This document shows, piece after piece, positions 12,413 through 23,526 of a DNA stretch of 64,000 nt. Made by a program: the position numbers and the translations under genes. The stretch's first letter is position 1; each line of letters starts with the position of its first letter. The notes below the pieces were generated by a model. It saw only the letters and a list, made by a program, of their open reading frames with translations. It was not told the origin of the DNA and did no database searches. This stretch comes from Limnoperna fortunei (taxonomy: Eukaryota > Mollusca > Bivalvia > Mytilida > Modiolidae): positions 84,758,896 through 84,822,895 of the forward strand of contig OX104119.1 in the NCBI GenBank assembly GCA_944474755.1. The letters run 5' to 3'.

Positions 12413-12684
12413 TGATGTGGCCGAGTGGTCAAGGTAGTTCGTCTACTCGTCACGTGTACTCGTCACGTGGTCTGTCAACACTGAGTTTGCAGGTTCAATT
12501 CTCACTGCAGGCAGGGTGTACTCGACTCCAATCTTAATTGACAAGGATTGCCAGTTTTCCTACCGTAGGTCTGGGGTTTTCTCCTGGTACTCCGGCTTCC
12601 TCCCCCAATAAAAACTGGACGCCATGATATAGCTGAAAAATTGCTGAAATTGGCATTAAACACCATCAAACAAACAAACAAACA
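12413..12684 (+). mobile_element. SINE family 1, full length
   Basis: A box TGGCCGAGTGGTCAAGG, B box GGTTCAATTCTC, complete body and CAAACAAACAAACAAA tail. An internal 14-bp duplication (CTCGTCACGTGTACTCGTCACGTG-like) is present in the head. It lies in intron 2. Confidence 0.9.
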
Positions 12685-13105
12685 CTGCAGTATTGGATGT
12701 GGGAGGTTTGGCATGCACTTGTTTCTTTGACTTGGATTTGTGGATCGTCTTTTTTGACATTTTCCTTTGTGTTCAGCATTTTGTTATTACCTTCATTACA
12801 TTTACTGTTAGAAATGTTAGAAAATGTCATATATCAGAGCTTTATTTCATAATTCAGTTTCACAAAAAAAACAAGAAAATTGGAACAGAGATCATCACAG
12901 GGAATGGGGGAATTTGTTTAAGTGTTTTGTACGGTTAATTTTATATTTGATGTTTTACTTTAAATTAATTCACAGCCAGTATAGGTGGTTCAGACGAAGA
13001 TAAGATCAACAATTTTAATATTAATAATATACAATATGTTGTCTATATTTACAGTTTTGCTGATATTTTATAGAAATTTCCATCTGTTATAATACTTACT
13101 TACAG

Positions 13106-13169
13106 ATTATCAGTGTATTGATAGAACAAAGAATGTAACCAGTAGTTGTCCAGTGTTAACAAAGATAAA
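13106..13169 (+). CDS. Exon 3: short membrane-proximal cysteine segment
   Basis: This 64-nt exon lies between TACTTACAG and the donor AAA|GTAAGT. It enters in phase 1 and leaves in phase 2, reading DYQCIDRTKNVTSSCPVLTK followed by isoleucine. It has two cysteines and one NVT glycosylation sequon, and so completes the ectodomain. The last part of the exon together with its donor is the apparent founder of the 3-kb minisatellite that follows immediately; every unit repeats a near copy of AATGTAACTAGTAGTTGTCC and GTAAGT. Reading straight into the array meets TAA in the donor (AAG TAA), so the array cannot be coding unless it is spliced. Confidence 0.7.
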
Positions 13170-16100
13170 GTAAGTAAAGACAGAACACAGAATGTAACCA
13201 GTAGTTGTCCTGTGTTAACAAAGATAAAGTAAGTACAGACAGAACACAGAATAATGTAACTAGTAGTTGTCCAGTGTTAACAAAGATAAAGTAAGTACAG
13301 ACAGAACACAGAATGTAACTAGTAGTTGTCCAGTGTTAACAAAGATACAGTAAGTACAGACATAACACAGAATGTAACTAGTAGTTGTCCAGTGTTAACA
13401 AAGATAAAGTAAGTACAGACAGAACAAAGAAAAATGTAACTAGTAGTTGTCCAGTGTTAACAAAGATAAAGTAAGTACAGACAGAACACAGAATAACGTA
13501 ACTAGTAGTTGTCCAGTGTTAACAAAGATACAGCAAGTACAGACAGAACACAGAATAATGTAACTAGTAGTTGTCCAGTGTTAACAAAGATACAGTAAGT
13601 ACAGACAGAACACAGAATGTAACTTGTAGTTGTCCAGTGTTAACAAAGATAAAGTAAGTACAGACAGAACACAGAATAATGTAACTAGTAGTTGTCCAGT
13701 GTTAACAAAGATAAAGTAAGTACAGACAGAACACAGAATAATGTAACTAGTAGTTGTCCAGTGTTAACAAAGATACAGTAAGTACAGACAGAACACAGAA
13801 TAATGTAACTAGTAGTTGTCCAGTGTTAACAAAGATACAGTAAGTACAGACAGAACACAGAATGTAACTAGTAGTTGTCCAGTGTTAACAAAGATAAAGT
13901 AAGTACAGAAAGAACACAGAATAATGTAACTAGTAGTTGTCCAGTGTTAACAAAGATTAAGTACAGACAGAACACAGAATGTAACTAGTAGTTGTCCTGT
14001 GTTAACAAAGATACAGTAAGTACAGACAGAACACAGAATAATGTAACTAGTAGTTGTCCAGTGTTAACAAAGATACAGTAAGTACAGACAGAACACAGAA
14101 TAATGTAACTAGTAGTTGTCCAGTGTTAACAAAGATAAAGTAAGTAAAGACAGAACACAGAATAATGTAACTAGTAGTTGTCCAGTGTTAACAAAGATAC
14201 AATAAGTACAGAAAGAACACAGAATGTAACTAGTAGTTGTCCAGTGTTAACAAAGATACAGTAAGTACAGACAGAACACAGAATGTAACTAGTTGTTGTC
14301 CAGTGTTAACAAAGATACAGTAAGTACAGACAGAACAGAGAATGTAACTAGTAGTTGTCCAGTGTTAACAAAGATACAGTAAGTACAGACAGAACACAGA
14401 ATGTAACTAGTAGTTGTCCAGTGTTAACAAAGATAAAGTAAGTACAGACAGAACACAGAATGTAACTAGTAGTTGTCCAGTGTTAACAAAGATACAGTAA
14501 GTACAGACAGAACACAGAATGTAACTAGTAGATGTCCAGTGTTAACAAAGATACAGTAAGTACAGACAGAACACAGAATGTAACTAGTAGTTGTCCAGTG
14601 TTAACAAAGATAAAGTAAGTACAGACAGAACACAAAATAATGTAACTAGTAGTTGTCCAGTGTTAACAAAGATAAAGTAAGTACAGACAGAACACAGAAT
14701 AATGTAACTAATAGTTGTCCAGTGTTAACAAAGATACAGTAAGTACAGACAGAACACAGAATAATGTAACTAGTAGTTGTCCAGTGTTAACAAAGATAAA
14801 GTAAGTACAGACAGAACACAGAATGTAACTAGTAGTTGTCCAGTGTTAACAAAGATACAGTAAGTACAGACAGAACACAGAATAATGTAACTAGTAGTTG
14901 TCCAGTGTTAACAAAGATACAGTAAGTACAGACAGAACACAGAATGTAACTAGTAGTTGTCCAGTGTTAACAAAGATAGAGTAAGTACAGACAGAACACA
15001 GAATGTAACTAGTAGTTGTCCAGTGTTAACAAAGATACAGTAAGTACAGACAGAACACAGAATGTAATTAGTAGTTTTCCAGTGTTAACAAAGATAGAGT
15101 AAGTACAGACAGAACACATAATGTAACTAGTAGTTGTCCAGTGTTAACAAAGATACAGTAAGTACAGACAGAACACAGAATAATGTAACCAGTAGTTGTC
15201 CAGTGTTAACAAAGATAAAGTAAGTACAGACAGAACACAGAATGTAACTAGTAGTTGTCCAGTGTTAACAAAGATACAGTAAGTACAGACAGAACACAGA
15301 ATGTAACTAGTAGTTGTCCAGTGTTAACAAAGATAGAGTAAGTACAGACAGAACACAGAATGTAACTAGTAGTTGTCCAGTGTTAACAAAGATACAGTAA
15401 GTACAGACGGAACACAGAATGTAATTAGTAGTTTTCCAGTGTTAACAAAGATAGAGTAAGTACAGACAGAACACATAATGTAACTAGTAGTTGTCCAGTG
15501 TTAACAAAGATACAGTAAGTACAGACAGAACACAGAATAATTTAACTAGTAGTTGTCCAGTGTTAACAAAGATAAAGTAAGTACAGACAGAACACAGAAT
15601 AATGTAACTAGTAGTTGTCCAGTGTTAACAAAGATACAGTAAGTACAGACAGAACACAGAATAATGTAACTAGTAGTTGTCCAGTGTTAACAAAGATAAA
15701 GTAAGTACAGACAGAAAACAGAATAATGTAACTAGTAGTTGTCCAGTGTTAACAAAGATACAGTAAGTACGGACAGAACACAGAATAATGTAACCAGTAG
15801 TTGTCCAGTGTTAACAAAGATACAGTAAGTACAGACAGCACACAGAATAATGTAACTAGTAGTTGTCCAGTGTTAACAAAGATAAAGTAAGTACAGACAG
15901 AACACAGAATGTAACTAGTAGTTTTCCAGTGTTAACAAAGATACAGTAAGTACAGACAGAACACAGAATAATGTAACTAGTAGTTGTCCAATGTTACCAA
16001 AGATACAGTAAGTACAGACAGAACACAGAATGTAACTAGTAGTTGTCCATTTTAACAAAGATAGAGTAAGTACAGACAGAACACAGAATAATGTAACTAG

Positions 16101-16213
16101 TAGTTTTCCAGTGTTAACAAAGATACAGTAAGTACAGACAGAACACAGAATAATGTAACTAGTAGTTGTCCAGTGTTAACAAAGATAAAGTAAGTACAGA
16201 CAGAACACAGAAT
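13141..16213 (+). repeat. Exon-derived minisatellite, about 51 units of 59 or 62 bp
   Basis: The array is a head-to-tail tandem of AGTAGTTGTCCAGTGTTAAC, AAAGATAMAGTAAGTACAGA and CAGAACACAGAAT(AAT)GTAACT. Units are 59 bp, or 62 bp when the AAT triplet is doubled. Variants are scattered: AAA, ACA or AGA before GTAAGT, GTTTTCC for GTTGTCC, and CATAATG for CAGAATG. The first unit overlaps the 3' end of exon 3, and each later unit contains the same coding-like segment plus a perfect GTAAGT donor. The array ends abruptly at about 16213. No unit stays open past its own GTAAGT, which supplies an in-frame TAA. It is likely a length-variable VNTR in intron 3. Confidence 0.97.
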
Positions 16214-16250
16214 TTCTATAAATGTCTAAGATATAATGTCATCTACCATT

Positions 16251-17919
16251 CAGGGATTTTTCTACCTTTTTTAAATGGGGCCTGGCCCCTGTTAATTGGG
16301 AAAATTAAAACATAAATTCCACAATTGGGAAAAGTCTTAAATATGAATAAAATAAAAACATTGCTTTTAAACATCAATGTTTTTAATGAAAATGTTTCTT
16401 GTATGTAATTTTAGTCATGAATGATTAGATGGAATCTATAAGCGTGACCTGAAAACTGACAAATTCAAATAAGTTTTCATAAATATTTTGGAAAAGGTTA
16501 TCAAAATTTAAATATGTAGCCAACTGTGCTGACATCATACTCAAAGAGAAAAAAATTCCATGAATCTTGGTGGAATAAAATAGAAACTGAGTTGCAAACA
16601 TCAGATTTTACTTTAACTCTCGTTTGTTCTGGGGTCTTAATAAATGACTGGATAAGAACTAAATCAGATAAACAAAACTCTAAAAAATTTGCATTGCGTT
16701 GGCATTTTAGTTTACCCTGATTCGTATGCTAATCGGCATTTAACCGAACCTTCGCTACCGACCCTTGTCAAAAGGGTAAAGGGTCGGTAGCGAAGGCTAG
16801 GTTGAATGCTGATAATAGATGGGTCTAGAGGTGCAAGAAACTCATGATTTTCTATTCACAAAGGCTCTGGTCAATATTTAATTTTGTAAAAACAAAATTT
16901 CCTAGTTTTGATACAATACGTCATCGTTCCACAGTAGTATTTCACATTGTGTAATGCCGTTTTTGAACGTTAATGCAGGGTCACACTTCATTCCAAATGT
17001 ATTCCTCACACTTATTCTTTTATAGACAAAGCTATTTTAACCATAAACAGCCTATATTACTGGACATCGTAAAAAATAAAGTAATTGGTCTTACTTACGG
17101 CATACAATTATCTTTCATATTATTGAACAAAGTTCCGCGACTTAACAAATCTCAGGGGTTTTTTTTATATCATACCGGAATCTGCAATTTTTATAAAACA
17201 AGCAAGCTCCAATATAAAACTGGTTGCCGTTATGACTAAAGATACCGGGAACAGTAATTATAAACGAATGTTCGCGTAACCTGGTCCCCTGGTGCAATAT
17301 TTTTCATTGACGCAAGCTTCACTTCAAATATAACACCAGGTCAGGGCCTCCGATTTAAGCATTTTAATTGGTTGATAATATGACGCCATTTAATATCATA
17401 TGCACATGTCAATCATTTTTTAAACCTGGGAATACCTTTTCTTGATAAAATTTAAATATAATATTACATTAAACTTTACGTTAAAATTATCAAATCTTAA
17501 TGCAAACTCAGTTGAGAAATGTAAACATTGAACGTCATAAAGAGAATGACGTCATAATACCTTCGGTCTACTTGAACTTATCTATGATACAAAATGGTTA
17601 GTCTAGAGAATACCCGAACGTCTAATTTCAACGCTGTCACCGTTGAAATCCAATGCTCCTGACCTGACGTTATATCCGAAGGCCGCTTAGGCTAATGAGG
17701 ATATCATCGTCGGGGTACCAGAATAATGTTCGCGAAGTAATCAGATTTTGAGTTGTTTTAATATTTCAGATTAGCGTGATTGAATTTATTTTTAGAAACC
17801 AGATTACAAAACCTCCTGAATTGGGAATTTTCACTTTCATATATGGAAAAAAATATGGGTTTTTGCCGTTGGGAATGGGGCCGAATATCGGCCGCGGAGT
17901 AAAGGCAGGAAAATCCCTG
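16251..17919. mobile_element. CAGGG-TIR DNA element (hAT-like?), 1.67 kb, non-autonomous
   Basis: It begins CAGGGATTTTTCTACC and ends GGCAGGAAAATCCCTG. Both flanks show the 5-bp direct repeat CCATT (16246-16250 and 17920-17924). Near both ends are TTGGGAAAA-type motifs shared with the element at 5508. No transposase is encoded. It carries an 84-bp fold-back at 16731-16814. It lies in intron 3, just after the minisatellite. Confidence 0.7.
16731..16814. repeat. Fold-back palindrome, 84 bp
   Basis: Arms ACCTTCGCTACCGACCCT and AGGGTCGGTAGCGAAGG are perfect inverted repeats, extended by CATTTAACC/GGTTGAATG, around a loop of about 14 bases. Confidence 0.9.
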
Positions 17920-17924
17920 CCATT

Positions 17925-18040
17925 GATCTTGTAGATGTCATGACTGCGGTTGTGGTTCAAGTCCATCTGCAGGCAAGGTTTCATAGACTCTAATGTTAAT
18001 TCATTGCAATAGTTCTTGCGGAAGGTCAGAAGTTGCAATC
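17925..18040 (+). mobile_element. SINE family 1, degenerate fragment
   Basis: Remnants GTGGTTCAAGTCCATCTGCA and GGCAAGGTTTCATAGACTCT resemble the B-box and body of family 1; no tail. It lies between the CAGGG-TIR element and exon 4. Confidence 0.45.
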
Positions 18041-18092
18041 AAGCAGTTTACAAAACCATTAACTATTATAGATCACAATTTTTATTCTTCAG

Positions 18093-18154
18093 AATCAAAG
18101 ACATGGACCATGTGTGGAATGTGAAACATCTGACAGATATTCAAAGCAAAAGAG
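18093..18154 (+). CDS. Exon 4: juxtamembrane stalk
   Basis: This 62-nt exon lies between TTTATTCTTCAG and the donor AGAG|GTAAGA. It enters in phase 2 and leaves in phase 1. Using the two bases from exon 3 it reads KIKDMDHVWNVKHLTDIQSK and then R. It is hydrophilic with no cysteine, which suits a stalk between the Cys-rich ectodomain and the membrane. It is placed here because its phases bridge exon 3 (phase 2) and the transmembrane exon (phase 1) exactly. The exon is short, so a chance open frame is possible; the phase fit and good splice sites argue for it. Confidence 0.6.
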
Positions 18155-18365
18155 GTAAGAAACACAATCGGTCAAAACAAAGTTAAAAAGATCCGCATTG
18201 AGACAAAAAACACTAGACACAACCATAGCAGACGATTTAGCATTTTAGAATGGAAAATTTTAATCTGCACTAAAACTGTAATTTAAATTTAAATAATCTG
18301 AAATTGTCTAAGGGTTGTTCCAGAAAATACTGGCAATTTATTTTGGGGCGATATTTGAATTAATT

Positions 18366-18520
18366 ATACCCCCCTCAAACTTGTTTGTGGGGGGGGGGGG
18401 GGTATATAGGAATCATCCTATCTGTCTGTCAGTCCATCTGTCCACATCCCTTGTAAGCGCTTCTCCTCCTAAACCGCTTGACAGATTTGGATGAAACTTG
18501 TCCACAGTCCACACTTGTTT
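18366..18520 (+). mobile_element. Family C hairpin-ended element, short copy
   Basis: It starts TACCCCCCTCAAACTTG with a long G-run closing the 5' hairpin. It has TCTGTCCACATCCCTTGTAA and CTCCTCCTAAACCGCTTGAC, and jumps to the 3' end CACAGTCCACACTTGTTT, so most of the interior is deleted. Confidence 0.75.
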
Positions 18521-18641
18521 TAATTTCTGTGGTGGTTCACCAAACCTAGAATTGAATTATGTTGGTATGATAAATAAAAAGAAAAATAGGATGGGTATAA
18601 GTTAGGGGTATTATCTTGGTTTTATTAGCTCATCTGACCCA

Positions 18642-18700
18642 TTGCCTGAATATAGCTGGAATAATGCTGCTCGGGCGTTAAACACCATTAATCAATCAAT
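18642..18700 (+). mobile_element. 5'-truncated SINE tail inserted in a family A hairpin
   Basis: A 59-bp tail (TATAGCTGGAATAATGCTGC, GGGCGTTAAACACCATTAAT, CAATCAAT) is flanked by the 11-bp direct repeat CATCTGACCCA (18631-18641 and 18701-18711). Confidence 0.85.
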
Positions 18701-20287
18701 CATCTGACCCAAAGGGTCAGTGTGAGCTATTCTCTTCACTTTGTGTCCGTCATGGTCATCGACATCGTTGCCCATAAACTTTTCACATTTCAATCTTCTC
18801 CAAAACCTCTTGGCTAATTGGAACAAAACTTGGCAGGAATGTTTATTGGGTAGTTCTTTACAAAGTTTGAGTTTTTGGTGCTGATCAAATATTTAATATG
18901 GCTGCAAGAGCTTTTTTGTGCCAATTGAAAATCCAAGATGGCCACCATCACAGGACATAGTTTAACATAGGACCCTATGGGAAAAACATACAAACAGCTT
19001 CTTTTCAGAAACTGTTTGACACAATGAAGCCAAATCATGAAGAAATGAAGGTTGGATAGTTATCTTAATATTTTGAGTTTTTGGAGTCATTTGCAAATTC
19101 AACATGGCTTTCAGGGCCATAAATGTGTTCTGATTGGCTGAATTTTAAAATTCTTCTTCTCATAAACTGCATGGCAGATTGATTTGAAATATTGCATAAA
19201 TGTACCTTAGATGGTCCTCTGCAAAGTTTGAGTTTTTTGTGTCAATCCAAAGTCCAAGATGGCCACCATTGCAGGAATTAGTTTAACATAGGACCCTACT
19301 GGAAAAACTTACAAACAACTTCTTCTTGGAAACTGTTCCACACAATGAAGCCAAATTATTAAGAAATGATGGATGGATATTTATCTTATTATTTTGAGTT
19401 TTTCAAGCCCATTGCAAATTGAACATGGCTTCCAGGGCCACTAATGGGTTCTGATTGGCTGAATTTTCCTAAAATCTTCTTTTTACAAACTGCATGGCAG
19501 ATTGATTTGAAATATTGCATTAATGTATCCTAGATGGTCCTCTACAAAGTTTGAGTTCTTTGTGGTGATCCAAAATCCAAGATGGCCACCACCGTGGAAC
19601 ATTGATGCATTACGTGTTTCTAATGTAAATTTGCCTCTCACGAACAACCATCCCTCAAACCCGACCAGCGACTAACAACGTAAATTCCCCTCAGGAACGA
19701 CCATTTTCACTGATCGGATGTTTATTTTGGAAGTAGAACAAGATTTGTTTTTATTATCGTAAACCAGTTCGGAAACGGTTCAACAACCAGTAAACAAAAT
19801 GTGGAAATCGAATAAAAGAAAGATTTTAAAGCTGGATTAAAGACAAAAACAAGTAGGCTATTGTAGATCAGTTTGATTTCGGCATTACAGAAGTCAGTTT
19901 TATTACAAAAGACTGATATATTCAACAAGGAGATGACAGTACAATGGACCAACGTCATCATAAATCAAAATTTACAAAAACTTGGGAAACTGGAAACAGA
20001 AAAACATGGATTTGTCCAAACTAAACGGAACCTTAATAAACTACGAAGTGTAACCTTGGCAGACAACAAAAGTGATAAAAACAACGATAATGTAGAATGG
20101 AAACATTCACATTTAAAAAGACTTGGAATTGTTACATTATCATTACACATTTTTAACAGATAAAAACTGCACTAATTCTTTTTATTTTTATTTATACTGA
20201 ATAATAAATACAAATATTTGTGATTCTTGATCACTTCACAGTTCTTGCTGTTAATCAACTGACCAAACTCTATAAACCGGTATATAT

Positions 20288-20372
20288 CCCCTCAAGAAAG
20301 ACCACCCCAATTATAAGACCACTTTCATGACTCAGATTGGGTGGTCTTATAAGAGGGGGGACTACTGTTTAA
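20288..20372. repeat. Palindromic GACCACC repeat (copy 1)
   Basis: CCCCTCAAGAAAGACCACCC, then TATAAGACCACTTTCATGAC and GGGTGGTCTTATAAGAGGGG ending GACTACTGTTT. A related copy is at 44068-44142. Confidence 0.65.
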
Positions 20373-21860
20373 TGGAATTGTTCAAGAATTTTTTCCTAAT
20401 TTTCCCGACTTTGGAACTTGGTCATTTGTTAGGAAATTTGACCAAAGTGGGTACATATTTTGTACTCTTTCTTCAGCTTTTTACCCAGATGCCAGATTGC
20501 AAATACATTTAAGTTGTTCACTTGCTATTATGGAATTATTCAAGTAATATTTTCCAATTTCTCTAGAGAACTTTTAACACACGTTATTCATGATGCTTCT
20601 GTTTTTATGTAATCAACTCTGTCTTCACTTTTTGATTTTTTGTGTTTGAATGATGTTTAAAGCCTGTGGAAGAAAAACTGGCAATCTTTTTCAATTAACA
20701 TTTTTTACACAGACAGAAAGCTTTCTTCCAACAAATTGTAATCCATTCACCATTTATTAATGCACTTGCTTTGTAACCCAGCCATTTTAGACTTTTTGGA
20801 ATTTTTTGACAAATCTTTAGTTGTAGATGCTTGACACAGAAGCAGCTACACAATCTGCTATCATATACATATACACATGTCTGTTCACCAAGTAAGCTTA
20901 TGAAAAAGTCCTGGTTCGACATTAACTTTTTTACTGCTGGACCAATGGTCTTTAGTAACATTAAAATTTACTAGACTAGAACTAATGTAAACTAGACCAT
21001 ATACGATAATTAAATTGGGAGTTAAGATTTGGTTTTTGGGAACAGTTCCGACTTTATCAGAAAATCATACCATCAAACTGAAGAGAGGAAATAATTCCGT
21101 GGTAATTTTGGTTGTAGTTTTATTTTGGTTTATTTGACACTTTCCATGAAAGACTCAAAATTAAACGCACCAAATTGAGCATGCACCAAAATTTTACACG
21201 CTAAGATAGTGGATCGGTTAGACAATATTGTAATGTCTGTGGCTTAACATATCCATAATACACAAGTGTGTGTAATAAAAAAAATTACACGTATACATTT
21301 GAATACTAGTACATCTTATAAAATTGTTCAGAAAACACAGAGTATGAATTTCTATTCATGTTCATTCTATACATACCTAATTATGTCCGGCTTATCATTT
21401 ACTAATTAGACTATGTTATTGTCATTCAATTAAGATATACTGCAGGAATACCATCATATGAATACTGACAGATCTAATGATCTAAATACAATGACTCAGT
21501 TCAAGACTTAGGATGATTTGGAACATAATAATCAGTAAAAGATTACATGCTCATGGGAGCCTCTAGTTTACAGAAAAATTTTATCCCTGAAGAAATAAAA
21601 CAAAAAATAAAAAATGTCAAGAAATAAAATATATACATGATATATGGGTATTATGTTATGCCCTTCGTACGGATATGAGTGTCCGTATTTCTGTGCCTTG
21701 GTGGTTTCCAGATAACATGAAAACGTGTCAGCAGATTTTATTCCAACTTTCCACAGCTATTAAATACCATCAAATAAAGACAAAGTTTGATTTTCAGCAA
21801 AATTAAGTTTTCATTTGGTCAACAGAAGATAACTTTATTGAAAACGCTTCAACAGATTTT

Positions 21861-22286
21861 TATACCCCCGCTCGACAGAGTCGGGGGTATATAGTGGTCC
21901 TCATGTCCGTTCGTCCGTCCACATTTGGTTTTCGGATGATAATTCAAAAAGTTTACACCCAATTTGAATGAAACTTCGGGATATTGTTAAATATCAGGTT
22001 GGTTAGAAGCCTATTGATTTTGGGGGAAATCCGTCAAATTTCAAGGTCACAGTCCACGAAAAACGTTAGAAATTTTTACAAAAAAGTTGTTTCCGGACAA
22101 TAACTCAAAAATTTTGCATCCAATTTTAATGAAACTGTAAAATATTGTTATATATTTTGTTGGTAAGAAGCCTATTGATTTTGGTGGAAATCTATCAAAT
22201 TTCAAGGTCACAGTCCACGAAAAACGTTAGAAATTTTTACAAAATGCCGGGGTATTAGTGATTGCTAGATCGACTTTGTCTAGTAT
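21861..22286 (+). mobile_element. Family D hairpin-ended element
   Basis: The 5' hairpin is TATACCCCCGCTCGACAGAG/TCGGGGGTATA, then GTCCGTTCGTCCGTCCAC. Two internal units follow (TTCAAGGTCACAGTCCACGA, AGAAGCCTATTGATTTTG). The 3' end is GCTAGATCGACTTTGTCTAG. Confidence 0.85.
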
Positions 22287-22562
22287 TTAAACTTTACACA
22301 GCTATTAAATACTATAAAATGAAGATCAAGTTCAATTTTCAGCACAATCCCATTTGTAGGATTTGAGTTGTGCCAATTTGAAATAATTTGTATAGGATCA
22401 GGGTCAAGGTAAAAATTTTCACCTGAGATGGAGTGTTGTCATGCCTAGGCTGATTTGTAATTCAGTAAAATGTGTTCAAGAATATTAAAAAATATGCCAT
22501 GTGGTGTTTTATCATTTAATGTCCCATTAAATGCTCTATTTTTGTTTATTGTTATTTTACAG

Positions 22563-22619
22563 AAAAATGGAGCGAAAACATGGTGATAGTTTTAATCTGT
22601 TGTGTTATTGTTGCCGCAG
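22563..22619 (+). CDS. Exon 5: first half of the transmembrane helix
   Basis: This 57-nt exon (phase 1-1) follows TTATTTTACAG and ends GCCGCAG|GTATGA. It reads EKWSENMVIVLICCVIVAA, a polar lead followed by an uninterrupted hydrophobic run from MVIVLI onward. With the next exon it forms one membrane-spanning segment of about 22 to 25 residues. A TTAA-flanked TIR element sits only about 45 bp downstream of its donor. Confidence 0.75.
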
Positions 22620-22667
22620 GTATGATTATTTTAGTTTGGGAGATTGGGTTCTTACAAACATTCTTAA

Positions 22668-22936
22668 GGTATCCGACCCATAATTGAAATTACGGTTTAA
22701 TTTTATTTTTTGACAAAGAAATGCGGCTTTATTAAATCAATATATTGCTAAGTAATGATGCAAATTATATATATTGTGCTACTTTGAGTCAATGTTAACA
22801 TTTTGGAGCAAAAAAGTTAGTTGCTCAAATAGTATTTCCGATGTTTGCCGAAGATTACCGAGGTCTGCTTCATTGAAAAACAATAGACATCCGGGACAGC
22901 AAATCTGATCACGTGGTCAATTATGGTCCGGATACC
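22668..22936. mobile_element. MITE with TIR GGTATCCGACCCATAATTGA, TTAA flanks (copy 2)
   Basis: Same family as 679-947 in the opposite orientation: shared CGAGGTCTGC, TGTTTGCCGAA and GTTAACATT blocks. TTAA lies at 22664-22667 and 22937-22940. It sits in intron 5 close to the transmembrane exon donor. Confidence 0.85.
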
Positions 22937-23126
22937 TTAATTTGATCACAGTTTGTTTGACATGGCCAAAGTTGATTTATTTTCCTTAGTTAAATCTAGA
23001 TGTCAATGTATTTATACGGATAGCATTTCTAAATTAAAAATGATTTGTTGCTAAAATGTAAATGTTTTTGTGCTGAAATGAGAATGATTTGGTGCTGAAA
23101 TTATAATGTTTTGGTGCTGAAATAGT

Positions 23127-23393
23127 TTTGTTTGTTTGTTTGAATGGTGTTTTAACGCCACTTTCAGCAATTTTTCAGCTATTTCATGGCGTCCAGTTTT
23201 TATTGGGGGAGGAAGCCGGAGTACACGGAGAGAACCCCCGACCTGCAGTAGGAAAACTGGCAATCCTTGTCAATTAAGATTAGAGTCGAGTACACCCTGC
23301 CTGCAGTGAGAATCGAACCCGCAATCTCAGTGTTGACAGACCACGTGATCAAAAGTAGATGAACTACCTTGACCACTCGGCCACCGAGGCCCC
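23127..23393 (-). mobile_element. SINE family 1, full length
   Basis: Read on the minus strand it has GGGGCCTCGGTGGCCGAGTG, A and B boxes, the standard body, and a CAAACAAACAAA tail. One of the best-preserved copies; lies in intron 5. Confidence 0.9.
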
Positions 23394-23460
23394 CTGAAAT
23401 AGTTTTAATTGATTATAGGATAAGATAATTATGTTAAGTAATCTTTGTTTTTTTTATCAG

Positions 23461-23526
23461 GGCTGTGCTTGATTGTTTGGTTTTTAAGAACAGTGATCAG
23501 TAATTTGTTGCAGAAATGCCTGCCAG
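23461..23526 (+). CDS. Exon 6: second half of the transmembrane helix and cytoplasmic anchor
   Basis: The exon follows a long T-rich tract ending TTTTTTTATCAG and ends CTGCCAG|GTACAA (66 nt, phase 1-1). It reads GLCLIVWFLRTVISNLLQKC and then LP. The hydrophobic helix ends around VWFL; the arginine and lysine after it suit the positive-inside rule and place downstream domains in the cytoplasm. The phase-1 end joins directly to the Ig exon at 28311. A competing 51-bp open segment at 23651-23701 is discussed under findings. Confidence 0.72.

Larger units (their letters stand above)
18627..21566 (+). mobile_element. Family A element with about 1.9 kb of unrelated internal sequence
   Basis: The left end is AGCTCATCTGACCC, interrupted by a SINE tail at 18642-18700, then GGGTCAGTGTGAGCT. 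Family A units run to about 19600 (TTGGATAGTTCTTTACAAAG, CAAGATGGCCACCA, GTTTAACATAGGACCCTA). The 3' end signature ACATGCTCATGGGAGCCTCTAG is found only at 21566. Between lies sequence not typical of the family, with a frame at 19873-20163 (96 codons, no recognisable domain) and a palindromic repeat at 20288-20372. It could be one element with extra sequence or two truncated ones. Confidence 0.55.

Noticed and set aside
13141..16213. CRISPR-like regularly repeated array
   Set aside because: The units are contiguous tandem copies with no unique spacers, in an eukaryotic intron; it is a minisatellite.
19873..20163. 96-codon frame inside the family A interval
   Set aside because: Lysine/asparagine-rich with no domain, the opposite strand is equally open, and the start context is poor; not called.
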